From Tsuneonella aeria (lineage in GTDB: Bacteria; Pseudomonadota; Alphaproteobacteria; Sphingomonadales; Sphingomonadaceae): DNA of 64,000 bases. How positions within the stretch are numbered: position 1 is the stretch's first letter; the number at the start of each line of letters is the position of its first letter. Positions 25,486 through 35,654 of this stretch are shown here, piece after piece. The notes beneath the pieces are model-generated. The model saw nothing but the letters and a program-made list of their open reading frames with translations, ran no database searches and was not told the DNA's origin. Position numbers and translations under genes: made by a program. The stretch lies in assembly GCF_009827495.1 (NCBI RefSeq), contig NZ_WTZA01000001.1, positions 868,001 through 932,000 on the forward strand. Direction: 5' to 3'.

Positions 25486-27084
25486 TCAGACGTGCAGGTC
25501 GGTCGGCCGGGCGCGGCGCAGCCAGCCGGCGACCCACATGCGGGTGATGGTGACGGCAGTGAACACCGAAGTGACCACGCCGATGACAAGCACGACGGCG
25601 AAGCCCTTCACCGGGCCCTGACCGAACAGGAACAGCAGCACCGCTGCGATGACATTGGTGATGTTGGCATCGAAGATCGCGCGGCTGGCTTCCTTGTAGC
25701 CCATTTCCACCGACTGCACGACCTTGCGCCCGCGTCGACGTTCCTCGCGGATGCGTTCGTTGATCAGCACGTTGGCGTCCACCGCGGCACCGATCGTCAG
25801 CACGAATCCGGCGATACCCGGGAGAGTAAGCGTGGTGTTCATCATTGCCATGATCCCGAGGATCATCAGCACGTTGAGCACCAGCGCGACGTCGGCATAA
25901 AAACCGAATCGCCCGTAGGTCACGAGCATGATCAGCAGCACCAGCCCGGTGCCGATACCCATCGCGACCATACCGGCCCGGATCGAATCCGCGCCGAGAT
26001 CGGGCCCGACGGTGCGCTCCTCGATCACCTTCAGGTCCACCGGTAGCGCGCCCGATCGAAGCGCGATGGCGAGCTGGTTGGCGCTTTCCGCCGTGAAGCT
26101 GCCGGAAATCTGCGCCGTGCCGCCGCGGATCGGCTCGTTGATGTTGGGCGCGCTCAGGACCTTGTTGTCGAGGATGATCGCGAATGGCCGATTCACGTTC
26201 TCCGTCGTCAGCCGGGCGAACTTCGCCGCGCCCTGCTGGTCGAACTGGATCGTGACGACGTTCTCGTTCGTCTCCGGGTTTACCGTCGCCTGGGCGTTGA
26301 CCAGGCTGTCGCCCTTGATCCCGCCAAGACGGCGAACGGCGATATTCTGGCCGGTGCCGGGCGCCCCTTCGACGTACGGGAATATCTCGCTGCCCGCCGG
26401 CGCGATGCCTGCCTGGACGTCGCTGGGCAAGGCGTTCTGGTCCACCAGCTTGAATTCCAGCTTGGCGGTCTGCCCGATCAGTGCCTTCAGCGCTTCGGGA
26501 TCCTGCTGCCCGGGCGCCTGGACCACGATGCGCGTGTCGCCCTGCCGGATGATCGTCGGCTCCAGAGTGCCGATGGCGTTGATGCGCCGATCGATCACGT
26601 CTTTCGCGCTGTCCATCGCCTGGTTGAGCGCGGCATCGATACCTTCCTTGGTCGGCACCAGGACGAAACGCGTTTCGTCCACCACCGACAAGGTCCATTC
26701 GCGCCGCAGCCCGTTACCATTGACGAGCGGCAGAAGGAGCTCGCGCGCCCGATCGACATCGCTGGCGCTGTCGACCATGAAGCTGAGCCGTCCGCCCTGG
26801 GTCGAAACGTCGCCGATGCGGATGGCCGGGTCGGCCTGCCGCATGGCGGTGCGAACCGATTCTTCCATGGTTTCCAGGCGCTGCGTCGCGACCTGCCGGC
26901 CGTCGGCCTCCAGCAGGATGTGGCTGCCGCCGGCAAGGTCCAGACCGAGGTTGATCGAGGGATCGGGCAGGCTTTGCGGCCAGCGCGCCCCGGCCAGCGA
27001 GACGACCGAAGGGAGGGCGGCAAGAGAGGTGAGGAGGATCAGGCCCCAGAGCCAAATCTTCTTCCAGCGCGGGAAATCAAGCAT
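25486..27084 (-). CDS. secD: Protein translocase subunit SecD
   Basis: 532-aa inner-membrane protein. N-terminal helix (MLDFPRWKKIWLWGLILLTS), a large periplasmic P1 domain starting INLGLDLAGGSHILLEAD, then six-helix membrane unit with GAAVDANVLINERIREERR, the conserved D/N and R residues of the RND-like core. With SecF it completes protein export after SecA. The start at 27084 has AGGGA about 13 nt upstream. Located 50 bp after yajC. Confidence 0.97.
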   Translation of the reverse strand: MLDFPRWKKIWLWGLILLTSLAALPSVVSLAGARWPQSLPDPSINLGLDLAGGSHILLEADGRQVATQRLETMEESVRTAMRQADPAIRIGDVSTQGGRLSFMVDSASDVDRARELLLPLVNGNGLRREWTLSVVDETRFVLVPTKEGIDAALNQAMDSAKDVIDRRINAIGTLEPTIIRQGDTRIVVQAPGQQDPEALKALIGQTAKLEFKLVDQNALPSDVQAGIAPAGSEIFPYVEGAPGTGQNIAVRRLGGIKGDSLVNAQATVNPETNENVVTIQFDQQGAAKFARLTTENVNRPFAIILDNKVLSAPNINEPIRGGTAQISGSFTAESANQLAIALRSGALPVDLKVIEERTVGPDLGADSIRAGMVAMGIGTGLVLLIMLVTYGRFGFYADVALVLNVLMILGIMAMMNTTLTLPGIAGFVLTIGAAVDANVLINERIREERRRGRKVVQSVEMGYKEASRAIFDANITNVIAAVLLFLFGQGPVKGFAVVLVIGVVTSVFTAVTITRMWVAGWLRRARPTDLHV

Positions 27085-27134
27085 CGATGAGAAGCGTCCC
27101 TAGAGAGTCGCGGGAAGGCAGAAAAAGCGAAGAA

Positions 27135-27455
27135 TCAATCGTTCGCTGCGGTGCCGGCAGGCGGGATAACGTCGCCGATGGTTTGCTTGACCGCCTTCAC
27201 CTTGACGCCTTGTCCCAGTTCCAGATCGACGTAGTGTTCGTCCACCTTGAGCACTTTGCCGACCAGGCCACCGGCGGTGACCACCTGGTCGCCCCGCTTC
27301 AGACCGCCGATCTTCTCGCGGTGGGCCTTCTGCTGGCGCATCTGCGGGCGGATGAGCAGGAACCAGAAGATCGCGATCATGCCGACAATCGGCAGCCAGC
27401 TTATCCAGGCCGGGGGCGCGGCCGCCGTCGTCGTGGCGGCGAGAATGTCGAGCAT
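27135..27455 (-). CDS. yajC: Preprotein translocase subunit YajC
   Basis: 106 aa. One N-terminal membrane segment (WLPIVGMIAIFWFLLIRPQM), then the cytoplasmic beta domain RGDQVVTAGGLVGKVLKVDE. Accessory of the SecDF complex. The ATG at 27455 is chosen because it yields the expected short N-terminus. First gene of the yajC-secD-secF unit; the divergent tRNA-Pro lies 190 bp away. Confidence 0.95.
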   Translation of the reverse strand: MLDILAATTTAAAPPAWISWLPIVGMIAIFWFLLIRPQMRQQKAHREKIGGLKRGDQVVTAGGLVGKVLKVDEHYVDLELGQGVKVKAVKQTIGDVIPPAGTAAND

Positions 27456-27600
27456 CGTAGTCTGATCCGTTCGATCGAAATGGCGCGCCGGAGATGTGGG
27501 TGGGCCCCTCATGTCCGACAATGGCCGCGCGCCTAGCAGCATCCCCGCGCAAGGGCAATCGACCGGCCAAGGTCGCGTATATTCGCGGGCAAACGGCAGC

Positions 27601-27629
27601 TTGCCATGCCGATGCGCCCAACCTATAGG
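27601..27629 (+). promoter_or_regulatory. Sigma70 promoter of tRNA-Pro
   Basis: TTGCCA (27601-27606), a 17-bp spacer, and TATAGG (27624-27629) match the sigma70 consensus at 5 of 6 and 4 of 6 positions. The expected start near 27636 lies about 12 nt before the mature tRNA 5' end at 27648. This is the best promoter-like sequence seen in the window. Confidence 0.55.
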
Positions 27630-27647
27630 CGCGCGCTCCACTGGTCT

Positions 27648-27724
27648 CGGGACGTAGCGCAGCCTGGTAGCGCATCACACTGGGGGTGTGGGGGTCGGAG
27701 GTTCGAATCCTCTCGTCCCGACCA
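27648..27724 (+). tRNA. tRNA-Pro (GGG anticodon)
   Basis: 77-nt cloverleaf: acceptor CGGGACG/CGTCCCG, D arm TAGCGCAGCCTGGTAGCGCA, anticodon stem TCACA/TGTGG around loop CTGGGGG (GGG), T arm GGAGGTTCGAATCCTCT, encoded CCA. A small inverted repeat (AGCTTG-AGC-CAAGCT, 27733-27747) follows, without a T run. Confidence 0.96.
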
Positions 27725-27821
27725 GTGGCAAACAGCAGCTTGAGCCAAGCTCCAATGCGAAGCGCCCGTGCGTATTCGCTCCACGCGTTCCCCGGTAATC
27801 CGACCTGCCGAGCGCCCCGCC

Positions 27822-29369
27822 TCAACCGAGCGCCCACTCCCAACCGAGCGCGTCGCCGTCCATGACCTCGACCCCGGCCGCGGCCAGTTCGTCGCGGATG
27901 GCGTCGGATGCGGCGAAGTCCTGCCGGGCGCGGGCATCCTTGCGGCGGGCAAGCATGTCCTCGACCGCGGCCTCATCGATCGCCGCATCGCGCGGTCTGA
28001 TCCGCAGTTCCTCGCGCGCGAGAATGGTCAGGCCGAGCGGAAACAGCATGCTCATCGCCAGCAGCGCTCTCTCGTCCGCCGGGACTTTCTTCGCGGCAAG
28101 CGTTTCTTCGAACACGGTCAGAGCCATGGGCGTGTTGAGATCGTCCGACAGGGCCGTGTCGAACCGGTCCGCCAGTTCGCGCAGCTTCGGGTTCGTCAGC
28201 GCCGCCGCGATCATATCGTGCCGGGCCGGCGGCGGGGGCGGCAGAGGGGGCGGCGCGGGCTCGCGACTACCCGGCGCGGCCACCGGGGCGGCGTAGCTTT
28301 CGCTGTAGATTTCCGACTGGCGCAGGATCGCCAGGTTGATGCGCTTCAGCCGGGTGAGCGCCGCGGCTAGGCCATCCCAGCTGAATTCCAGTTCGCTGCG
28401 GTAATGCGCCTGGAGGCACATCATGCGGTAAGCGAGCGGGTGGTAGCCCCGATCGATCAGCAGTTGCAGCCGCAGGAACTCGCCCGCCGACTTGCTCATC
28501 TTCCCGCCGGCGCCGTCCTTTCGGCGCTCTACCAGGAAGTTGTTGTGCATCCAGATCCGCGCGCCCGAGTTGGCCGCGTCGTCCAGCCCACCGGTGCAGC
28601 AATGCGCCTGGTTCTGCGCGATCTCGTTAGGGTGGTGAATCTCGCGGTGGTCGATGCCGCCGGTGTGAATGTCGAACGGGAAGCCGAGGACTTCCCCGCT
28701 CATCACGCTGCATTCCAGGTGCCAGCCCGGCGCGCCCCGCCCCCACGGCGAATCCCATTCCATCTGGCGCGTCTCGCCCGGCGGGGTCTTGCGCCAGATG
28801 GCGAAATCGGCGGCGTTCCGCTTGCCGGCGACCGCTTCGATCCGGCCTTCCCCTTCGTCCGTGTGGGCGCGGGCGAGGCGACCGTAATCGGCCACGGTGG
28901 AGACGTCGAAGTAAAGCCCGCTGTCGAGTTCGTAGCAGTGCCTGTCCGCGATCCCCTTCGCAAAATCGATCATGTGGGGCACGTAGTCGGTGGCGACCGT
29001 CCACTGCGCCGGTTCGCGGATGTTGAGCGCGCGCACGTCGGCCTGGAAGGCCTGGGTGTAATGGCGTGCGATGTCCCAGATCGACCGGGTGCCGGCCGCG
29101 GCCGCCTTCTCCAGCTTGTCCTCCCCCGCGTCGGCATCGTCGGTGAGATGGCCCACGTCGGTGATGTTGATCACGTGGGTGAGCGTGTATCCCTTGTACG
29201 CCAGCACCCGCCCCAGCACGTCGGCGAACACATAAGCGCGCATGTTGCCGATGTGGGGATAGTTGTAGACCGTCGGGCCGCAGGTATAGACCCGCGCTTC
29301 TCCGGCGTGGACGGGCGCGAATGGTTCGATGCTGCGGGTCAGCGAGTTGAACAGCGTGAGATCGGTCAT
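27822..29369 (-). CDS. cysS: Cysteine--tRNA ligase
   Basis: 515-aa class I aminoacyl-tRNA synthetase. HIGH box in [19 protein letters not shown], with the first zinc-binding Cys in that stretch; further zinc ligands in [14 protein letters not shown] and the [16 protein letters not shown] region; KMSKS loop in [16 protein letters not shown]; anticodon-binding helical domain at the C-terminus with a Pro-rich insertion ([14 protein letters not shown], about residue 390). The ATG at 29369 gives [20 protein letters not shown]. Confidence 0.97.
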   Translation of the reverse strand: MTDLTLFNSLTRSIEPFAPVHAGEARVYTCGPTVYNYPHIGNMRAYVFADVLGRVLAYKGYTLTHVINITDVGHLTDDADAGEDKLEKAAAAGTRSIWDIARHYTQAFQADVRALNIREPAQWTVATDYVPHMIDFAKGIADRHCYELDSGLYFDVSTVADYGRLARAHTDEGEGRIEAVAGKRNAADFAIWRKTPPGETRQMEWDSPWGRGAPGWHLECSVMSGEVLGFPFDIHTGGIDHREIHHPNEIAQNQAHCCTGGLDDAANSGARIWMHNNFLVERRKDGAGGKMSKSAGEFLRLQLLIDRGYHPLAYRMMCLQAHYRSELEFSWDGLAAALTRLKRINLAILRQSEIYSESYAAPVAAPGSREPAPPPLPPPPPARHDMIAAALTNPKLRELADRFDTALSDDLNTPMALTVFEETLAAKKVPADERALLAMSMLFPLGLTILAREELRIRPRDAAIDEAAVEDMLARRKDARARQDFAASDAIRDELAAAGVEVMDGDALGWEWALG

Positions 29370-29429
29370 CGCGGGCGGCCTACATCCCACCGTCATTCCA
29401 GCGCAAGCCGGGATCGCCGGACGAAGCTG

Positions 29430-30107
29430 CTACTGCCACCCCTCCCAGCGCACCGCTTCCTCCAGGGGCGCGCGGGCGACGGGGAAGCTGTTCACCACGG
29501 CATCCGGATCGCGGTGCCCGATCGCGAGGCCGCAGAAGAAGATGTGATCATCGGGAATGGCCACGACCTCGCGGATCTGCCGACTATATATCGCCCAGGC
29601 TTCCTGCGGACAGCTGTCGAGCCCTTCGCCGCGAAGGAGCAGCATGATCGTCTGCAGCCACATGCCGACATCCGACCATTGCGGCGGCCCCATGTACCGG
29701 GGCGTGTGGACCAGCATCAGCACCGGCGCGCCGAATGCCTGGAAGTTGCGGGCGAACCACATCAGGCGGGCCATCCTGTCCTCGCGCGGGATGGCGAGCG
29801 AGGCGTACATATCCTCGCCCACCCCGCGCCGCCGGCTCTCGTATGCTCCGTCAAGGCCCTTGGGATAGATGTCGTATTCCGGCGCGTGCGCTGCCGTCCC
29901 CTTCGGCAGATCGTCCGCCACCCGGGAAATCAGCCTGGCGAGCGGCTCTCCCGTCAGAACGACGCCATGCCACGGTTGGGTATTGCCGCCCGATGGGGCG
30001 CGCTGGGCCATCGTCAGCACCCGTTCCAGCACATCGCGATCGACCGGCGTGTCGAGAAAGGCGCGGATCGAGCGGCGGCTGCTTACGGCTTCGGTGACGT
30101 TCATCAA
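29430..30107 (-). CDS. Nitroreductase-family FMN oxidoreductase
   Basis: 225 aa. The family opening [20 protein letters not shown] with the Arg pair that contacts FMN phosphate, [16 protein letters not shown], and near the C-terminus a nucleotide-binding stretch ([15 protein letters not shown]). Catalyses NAD(P)H-dependent reduction of nitro groups, quinones or enones; the real substrate is unknown. Its start overlaps the cobT stop by 4 nt, so it is translated as part of the cobT unit. Confidence 0.9.
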   Translation of the reverse strand: MMNVTEAVSSRRSIRAFLDTPVDRDVLERVLTMAQRAPSGGNTQPWHGVVLTGEPLARLISRVADDLPKGTAAHAPEYDIYPKGLDGAYESRRRGVGEDMYASLAIPREDRMARLMWFARNFQAFGAPVLMLVHTPRYMGPPQWSDVGMWLQTIMLLLRGEGLDSCPQEAWAIYSRQIREVVAIPDDHIFFCGLAIGHRDPDAVVNSFPVARAPLEEAVRWEGWQ

Positions 30108-31924
30108 TCGACCTCGAACAGTTCAGCCAATTGCTCCGTGATCGTCCCGCCGAGCTGCTCGACATCCATGATCGTCACCGATCGCCGGTAATATCGGGTC
30201 ACGTCGTGCCCGATGCCGATCGCGGCGAGCTGGACCGGGGATTGCTTCTCGATCCAGTCGATCACCTTGCGCAGGTGCTGTTCGAGATAACCCGCGCTGT
30301 TGACGGACAGCGTGCTGTCGTCGACCGGCGCGCCGTCGGAGATGACCATCAGGATGCGGCGATCCTCCGGCCGGGCGAGCAGGCGCTCGTGCGCCCACAG
30401 CAGCGCCTCGCCGTCGATGTTCTCCTTCAGCAGCCCTTCGCGCATCATCAGGCCGAGGTTGCGGCGGGCACGGCGCCACGGCTCGTCCGCGCGCTTGTAG
30501 ACGATGTGGCGCAGGTCGTTGAGACGGCCGGGTTGCGCGGGCTTGCCTTCGGACAGCCAGGCCTCCCGGCTCTGCCCGCCCTTCCATGCGCGGGTGGTGA
30601 AGCCCAGCACCTCGGTCTTGACCCCCACCCGCTCCAGCGTGCGGCCGAGAATATCGGCGCTGATCGCGGCGATGGAAATCGGCCGTCCGCGCATCGATCC
30701 CGAATTGTCGATCAACAGGGTGACGACCGTGTCCTTGAACTCGATGTCGCGTTCGATCTTGTAACTGAGCGAGTGGCCCGGGCTGATGACCACGCGGGCG
30801 AGGCGCGCGGCATCCAGCAGGCCTTCCTCCTGGTCGAAATCCCAGCTGCGGTTCTGCTGCGCCATCAGCCGCCGCTGCAGCCGGTTGGCGAGCCGCGTGA
30901 CGACGCCCTGCAGGCCGGTGAGCTGGCTGTCGAGATAGGCGCGCAGGCGGTCGAGTTCTTCCGGATCGCACAGTTCCGGCGCCTCGACCACTTCGTCGAA
31001 GCGCGTGGTCCATGGCTTGTAGTCGAAGCCGTCGGGTATGTCGGTCCACGGGCGGTTGGGGCGGACGGGCATCATCCCTTCCTCCCCCTCGTCGCCCGGT
31101 TCGCCATCGGCGGCCTCCTCGTCGGAGCGCATGTCGGTGTCGGATTCGCCCGCGTCGTCGCCCTCGGTCAGCTCGCCCGCCATCTCGGTCGAGGGAGATT
31201 GCCCCTCGCCCTCGTTCTCGTCCTCGCCTTCGTCCTGGTCCTCGCCCTCCGGTTCCTCCCCCTCGTCGCCGTCGTCGGAGGGCTGGTCGGTATCTTCGGG
31301 CAGGGTGAGGTCGAGGTGCCGCAGCAAGTCCAGCGTCAGGCCCTGGAACGCCTTCTGGTCGTCGAGCGAGCGGGCCAGCGCATCGAAGTCGCCGCCGGCG
31401 CGCTCCTCGATCCAGCCGCGCAACATGCCCACCCCCGCGGCCGCGCGTTCGGGGACGGGCTGGCCGGTCAGCTTCTCGCGCAGGATCAGGCCGAGCGCGG
31501 TCGCGACCGGCACGTCTTCGGTCCGCGATGCGCGGGCGATGGGGTCGGCGGCGGTGCGGACGCTGGTCGCGGCATCGAGGTTCGCGCGGATGCCGCTGTA
31601 GCCTTCGCCGCCCAGCGCCTCGTACCGCACTTGCTCCACCATGTCGTAACACGCGCGCGCGGTGGGTTCCGGCGGCATCGCGCGCATGTGCAGCGCCTCG
31701 TCGTGATAACGCAGGCGCAGGGCGAAACTGTCCGCGAAGCCGCGCGCCTCGCGCGCCTGGTCAGGCGGAAGGGTGCGGCCGGGCAGCGGGACACGAAAGT
31801 TCTTGCCCCGCGCCGCCGGTGCATCCGCGCTCCACGCCACCTCCACCTCCGGCTCGTGCGCCAGGGCGCGGCTCGCCCCGGTCAGCGCGTGCTTGAAGCG
31901 GTCGAGAGGCGTTTCATCCGCCAC
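30104..31924 (-). CDS. cobT: Cobaltochelatase subunit CobT
   Basis: 606-aa subunit of the CobNST chelatase that inserts cobalt into hydrogenobyrinate diamide in aerobic B12 synthesis. N-terminal helical domain; a strongly acidic low-complexity stretch (about 215-290, runs of Glu, Asp and Gly); C-terminal von Willebrand A domain with MIDAS residues in [14 protein letters not shown]. CobS, the AAA+ partner usually adjacent in alphaproteobacteria, is not found next to it on this side; transaldolase lies 2 bp upstream. Confidence 0.94.
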   Translation of the reverse strand: MADETPLDRFKHALTGASRALAHEPEVEVAWSADAPAARGKNFRVPLPGRTLPPDQAREARGFADSFALRLRYHDEALHMRAMPPEPTARACYDMVEQVRYEALGGEGYSGIRANLDAATSVRTAADPIARASRTEDVPVATALGLILREKLTGQPVPERAAAGVGMLRGWIEERAGGDFDALARSLDDQKAFQGLTLDLLRHLDLTLPEDTDQPSDDGDEGEEPEGEDQDEGEDENEGEGQSPSTEMAGELTEGDDAGESDTDMRSDEEAADGEPGDEGEEGMMPVRPNRPWTDIPDGFDYKPWTTRFDEVVEAPELCDPEELDRLRAYLDSQLTGLQGVVTRLANRLQRRLMAQQNRSWDFDQEEGLLDAARLARVVISPGHSLSYKIERDIEFKDTVVTLLIDNSGSMRGRPISIAAISADILGRTLERVGVKTEVLGFTTRAWKGGQSREAWLSEGKPAQPGRLNDLRHIVYKRADEPWRRARRNLGLMMREGLLKENIDGEALLWAHERLLARPEDRRILMVISDGAPVDDSTLSVNSAGYLEQHLRKVIDWIEKQSPVQLAAIGIGHDVTRYYRRSVTIMDVEQLGGTITEQLAELFEVD

Positions 31925-31926
31925 GC

Positions 31927-32583
31927 TCAGCCGAGGATGCTTTGCCCGGTCTTCGCCCAGTCGGACGAGAAGCCTTCAAGGCCCTTGTCGGTGAGGACGT
32001 GGTTCGCGAGCGCCGTGATGACCTTGGGCGGCGCGGTCATCACGTCCGCGCCGATGCGCGCGGCTTCCAGCACGTGCACGACGTGGCGGACGCTGGCGAC
32101 GAGGATCTCGGTGCCGAAGTCGTAATTGTCGTAGATCAGGCGGATGTCGCGGATCAGTTCCATCCCGTCATAGCCGTTGTCATCGTGCCGTCCCACGAAA
32201 GGCGACACGAACGTCGCGCCCGCCTTGCCCGCCAGCAGCGCCTGGTTGGCGGAGAAGCACAGCGTGACATTGACCATCGTGCCGTCGCCCGTGAGCGCCC
32301 GACAGGTCTTGAGGCCGTCGATCGTCAGCGGCACCTTGATGCAGACATTGTCCGCGATTTTCCGCAGCACCTCGGCCTCGCGCATCATCGTCTCGTGGTC
32401 GAGCGCCACGACTTCCGCGCTTACCGGCCCGTCGACGATCGCGCAGATTTCGCGCGTGACCTCCATGAAATCGCGCCCGGACTTGGCGATCAGCGAGGGG
32501 TTGGTCGTCACGCCGTCGAGCAGCCCGGCTTCGTTGAGCTCGCGGATGTCGGCGATTTCGGCGGTGTCGGCGAAGAACTTCAT
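31927..32583 (-). CDS. Transaldolase / fructose-6-phosphate aldolase family
   Basis: 218-aa TIM-barrel class I aldolase of the short (TalC/FSA) type. Signatures: [36 protein letters not shown], and the Schiff-base Lys in [15 protein letters not shown]. Moves dihydroxyacetone units between sugar phosphates in the pentose phosphate pathway, or acts as fructose-6-phosphate aldolase; sequence alone does not separate the two. Same strand as cobT, 2 bp upstream of it. Confidence 0.93.
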   Translation of the reverse strand: MKFFADTAEIADIRELNEAGLLDGVTTNPSLIAKSGRDFMEVTREICAIVDGPVSAEVVALDHETMMREAEVLRKIADNVCIKVPLTIDGLKTCRALTGDGTMVNVTLCFSANQALLAGKAGATFVSPFVGRHDDNGYDGMELIRDIRLIYDNYDFGTEILVASVRHVVHVLEAARIGADVMTAPPKVITALANHVLTDKGLEGFSSDWAKTGQSILG

Positions 32584-32646
32584 GGCGCGGCAAGGCTCCC
32601 GGGAATGCGATTCACCGGGAGCCTTAGCGGCGGGGGCGGGCGGCGG

Positions 32647-33354
32647 CTAGAGCGCGCGGGCCCCGCCGAACACGCCGATGATCAGCGGATCGCGCGTGCT
32701 GGCAGGATCCGCGCGGATGAGCGCTTCCTCCCGCCCGATCTCCGTCCAGATGACGTCGTCGACGCGGGCGCTGAACGTGCGCGCGACTTGCGGAATGTCC
32801 ACGCCCGAAAGCGCCGCGAGCGCTTCGCCCACCAGGGGATCGCTCGCCACGCGCAGCCCTTGTCCGACGCCCGGCAGCATCGCGTCGATCAGGCGCGTGC
32901 CCATCTCCTGGCGCAGATAGCTGGTCGCCGAGGTCGGTCCGCCGCGCACGAGGTCGATCGCATTCTGGAAACCGACGACGCGAATGGTGTCGGCCACCAC
33001 CGGCGCCGCGCGGTCCGCCGCTTCGAAGGCGACCGGCGCCAGCGCGCGCGCCAGCCGGTCCTTGAACAGGCCCGAGGTGAGGATGCGGCCGAGCGTCCCG
33101 CCGCGGGCGCCCAGGAAATGCTCGAACCCCAAGGCGGCGACCTGCTGGTCCCAGAACCCGCCCGGCGCAGTCATCCGGTCGAATGCGCGGCCGGTAGAGA
33201 TGAACAGCAGGCGCGCGATCGCGTCGGTGAAACTGAACCCGCCGCCATAAGGGCCGGCACAGGCGGGCAGCATCAGCGCGCCGCTGGCCACGCCCAGCCC
33301 GGCCAGGAAGCCGCGGCGGTGAAAAATAGTCGGGATGGTCGTCGTCTCAGTCAT
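32647..33354 (-). CDS. DUF4197 protein, predicted Tat-exported lipoprotein
   Basis: 235 aa. The N-terminus has a twin arginine followed by a hydrophobic stretch and a lipobox-like end (RRGFLAGLGVASGALMLPAC), predicting Tat export and lipid attachment at Cys. The mature part matches the DUF4197 pattern: helical, with FKDRLARAL, ATSYLRQEMGTRLIDAMLP and the ending DVIWTEIGREEALIRADPAS. Function unknown. Divergent from priA with 57 bp between starts. Confidence 0.82.
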   Translation of the reverse strand: MTETTTIPTIFHRRGFLAGLGVASGALMLPACAGPYGGGFSFTDAIARLLFISTGRAFDRMTAPGGFWDQQVAALGFEHFLGARGGTLGRILTSGLFKDRLARALAPVAFEAADRAAPVVADTIRVVGFQNAIDLVRGGPTSATSYLRQEMGTRLIDAMLPGVGQGLRVASDPLVGEALAALSGVDIPQVARTFSARVDDVIWTEIGREEALIRADPASTRDPLIIGVFGGARAL

Positions 33355-33411
33355 TCTTCCAGTCCTCACCTTGCCGCACCACCCCGGCCGCGCCCATATG
33401 GGCAGGAACAC

Positions 33412-35589
33412 ATGAACCGCGCCCGACTGCTGATCTTCAACGCCGCGCTTGGCCCGCTCGACTACCGCGTTCCGGATGGGATGCACGTCGCGCCCGGGTC
33501 GGTCGTCGTCGCGCCTCTGGGGCCCAGGCAGATCGTCGGGATCGTCTGGGAATCGGAACGGCTCCCCACCAGCGAGGTTCCGGACGCGAAACTGCGGCCG
33601 CTGCTTGCCGTCCTGCCCGTCCCGCCGCTGAAGGCGGAGCTGCGCCGGCTGATCGAATGGACCGCCGATTACTACTGCGCGTCGCTCGCCTCCGTCGCGC
33701 GCATGGTTCTGGCGAGCGGCGGCGCGCTGCGTGGTCCGGCGACGATAACCGAATACCGCCTGTCGGGCGGCGCGCCCGAACGCATGACCCCGCAGCGGCA
33801 GGCGGCGATCGACGCGCTGGAAGGCGAACAGGCGACCATCCGCGAACTGGCGGGATTCGCCGGCGTGAGCGAAGGCGTGCTGCGCGGGCTGGTCAACCAG
33901 GGCGTGCTGGAGGCGGTGCAGGTCGATTGCGACCGACCCTACCCGCCGGCGCGGGCCGATTTCGCGGCGCCGCAACTCTCGCCCGCGCAGGCGGAGGTCG
34001 CAGACACTTTCGTCGATGCCGTCCGCGCGCGGCGGTTCGAACCGTTCCTGCTCGACGGGGTGACGGGATCGGGCAAGACCGAATGCTATCTCGAGGCGGT
34101 TGCCGCCGCGCTCGAAATGGGCCGCCAGACGCTCGTCCTCCTGCCCGAGATCGCCTTGACAGAGGCCTTCCTCCGGCGGTTCGAGGACCGCTTCGGCGTG
34201 CCGCCCATCGTCTGGCATTCGAGCCTGAAATCGACCGAGCGCCGCAGGGCATGGCGCGCCATCGCGGCGGGCGCGGCGGATGGGGGGGCGCAGGTGATCG
34301 TCGGCGCGCGATCCGCCCTGTTCCTGCCCTATGCCGATCTCGGCCTGATCGTGGTCGATGAAGCGCACGAGATCAGCTTCAAGCAGGACGAAGGCGTCCG
34401 TTACAACGCGCGCGACGTTGCCGTGATGCGTGCGCGGTTCGAAGCGATCCCGGTGATCCTCGCCAGCGCGACGCCGGCGCTGGAAAGCCTGCAGATGGCC
34501 GAAAGCGGGATCTATCGCCGGCTGGTGCTGGAGGACCGTTACGGCGGCGCGCGCCTCCCCGCGATCGACACCGTCGACCTGACGGAAGAGGCGCCCGGCC
34601 GCGGCCGCTGGCTGGCGCCGCGGCTGGTGGCGGGCATGGAGGAAAGGCTGGCGCGCGGCGAACAGTCGCTGCTGTTCCTCAACCGCCGCGGCTATGCCCC
34701 CCTCACCCTGTGCCGCAACTGCGGGTTCCGGTTCCAGTGCCCCAACTGCACCGCCTGGCTGGTGGAGCACCGGCTGTCGCGCCGGCTCGCCTGCCACCAT
34801 TGCGGGCACGAGACGCCGCCGCCCCCCGCCTGCCCGGAATGCGGCGAGCTCGACTGCCTGGTCGCGTGCGGCCCGGGGGTGGAGCGGATTGCCGACGAGG
34901 TCCGCGACCTGTTCCCCCAAGCGCGCGTCGCCGTCGTCACCAGCGACACGATCAACTCGCCCGAAAAGGCCGCCGATTTCGTCGCCCAGGCCGAAGGCGG
35001 CGCGATCGACGTGATCGTCGGCACGCAGCTGGTCACGAAAGGCTTCCATTTTCCGGAACTGACCCTGGTGGGCGTGGTCGATGCGGACCTCGGCCTCGAA
35101 GGCGGCGACTTGCGCGCGGCGGAACGGACATACCAGCAAGTGGCCCAGGTCGCCGGGCGCGCGGGCCGGGGTTCCAAGCCAGGCGAGGTGCTCATCCAGA
35201 CCCGGCACCCCGCCGCGCCGGTGATCGAGGCGCTGGCAGCCGGCGACCGCGATGCCTTTTACGCCGCCGAGACGGAGGCGCGCCGCCACGCCGGTGCCCC
35301 GCCCTTCGGACGCTGGGCGGCGATCATCGTCTCGAGCGAGGACGATGCCGAGGCGCGCGAGGCGGCGAACCTGATCGGCGGCACGCGGCCCCAGGTGCCC
35401 GACGTGGCGATTCTGGGGCCCGCGCCCGCACCGCTCAACCTGCTGCGCGGCCGGTATCGGTACCGCCTGCTGCTCAACGCCCGCCGCAGCGCCCAGGTGC
35501 AGGACGTGATCCGCGACTGGCTGGCGCCGCTGCGCTTCCCGCAAGGGGTGCGCGTGTCGATCGACATCGATCCCTACAGCTTCGTGTAA
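33412..35589 (+). CDS. priA: Primosomal replication protein N' (helicase PriA)
   Basis: 725-aa superfamily 2 helicase that restarts collapsed forks. N-terminal DNA-binding domain (MNRARLLIFNAALGPLDYRV, VVVAPLGPRQIVGIVW); Walker A DGVTGSGKTECYL; DEAH box VVDEAHEISFKQDEG; SATPALESL; an eight-Cys zinc region starting LCRNCGFRFQCPNCTAW and ending CPECGELDCL; GTQLVTKGFHFPELTLVGV and the motif VI VAGRAGRG. ATG at 33412. Confidence 0.97.
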   Translation: MNRARLLIFNAALGPLDYRVPDGMHVAPGSVVVAPLGPRQIVGIVWESERLPTSEVPDAKLRPLLAVLPVPPLKAELRRLIEWTADYYCASLASVARMVLASGGALRGPATITEYRLSGGAPERMTPQRQAAIDALEGEQATIRELAGFAGVSEGVLRGLVNQGVLEAVQVDCDRPYPPARADFAAPQLSPAQAEVADTFVDAVRARRFEPFLLDGVTGSGKTECYLEAVAAALEMGRQTLVLLPEIALTEAFLRRFEDRFGVPPIVWHSSLKSTERRRAWRAIAAGAADGGAQVIVGARSALFLPYADLGLIVVDEAHEISFKQDEGVRYNARDVAVMRARFEAIPVILASATPALESLQMAESGIYRRLVLEDRYGGARLPAIDTVDLTEEAPGRGRWLAPRLVAGMEERLARGEQSLLFLNRRGYAPLTLCRNCGFRFQCPNCTAWLVEHRLSRRLACHHCGHETPPPPACPECGELDCLVACGPGVERIADEVRDLFPQARVAVVTSDTINSPEKAADFVAQAEGGAIDVIVGTQLVTKGFHFPELTLVGVVDADLGLEGGDLRAAERTYQQVAQVAGRAGRGSKPGEVLIQTRHPAAPVIEALAAGDRDAFYAAETEARRHAGAPPFGRWAAIIVSSEDDAEAREAANLIGGTRPQVPDVAILGPAPAPLNLLRGRYRYRLLLNARRSAQVQDVIRDWLAPLRFPQGVRVSIDIDPYSFV

Positions 35590-35654
35590 GGGCCTTCACA
35601 ACAGCCGGCGCTTATGCAAACTTCGCCCTGTTACTGGGGACTGGGGTTGCAATC

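Noticed and set aside
32647..35544. 965-codon leftward frame across priA
   Set aside because: Only its last 235 codons (DUF4197) are real; the rest mirrors priA on the other strand.
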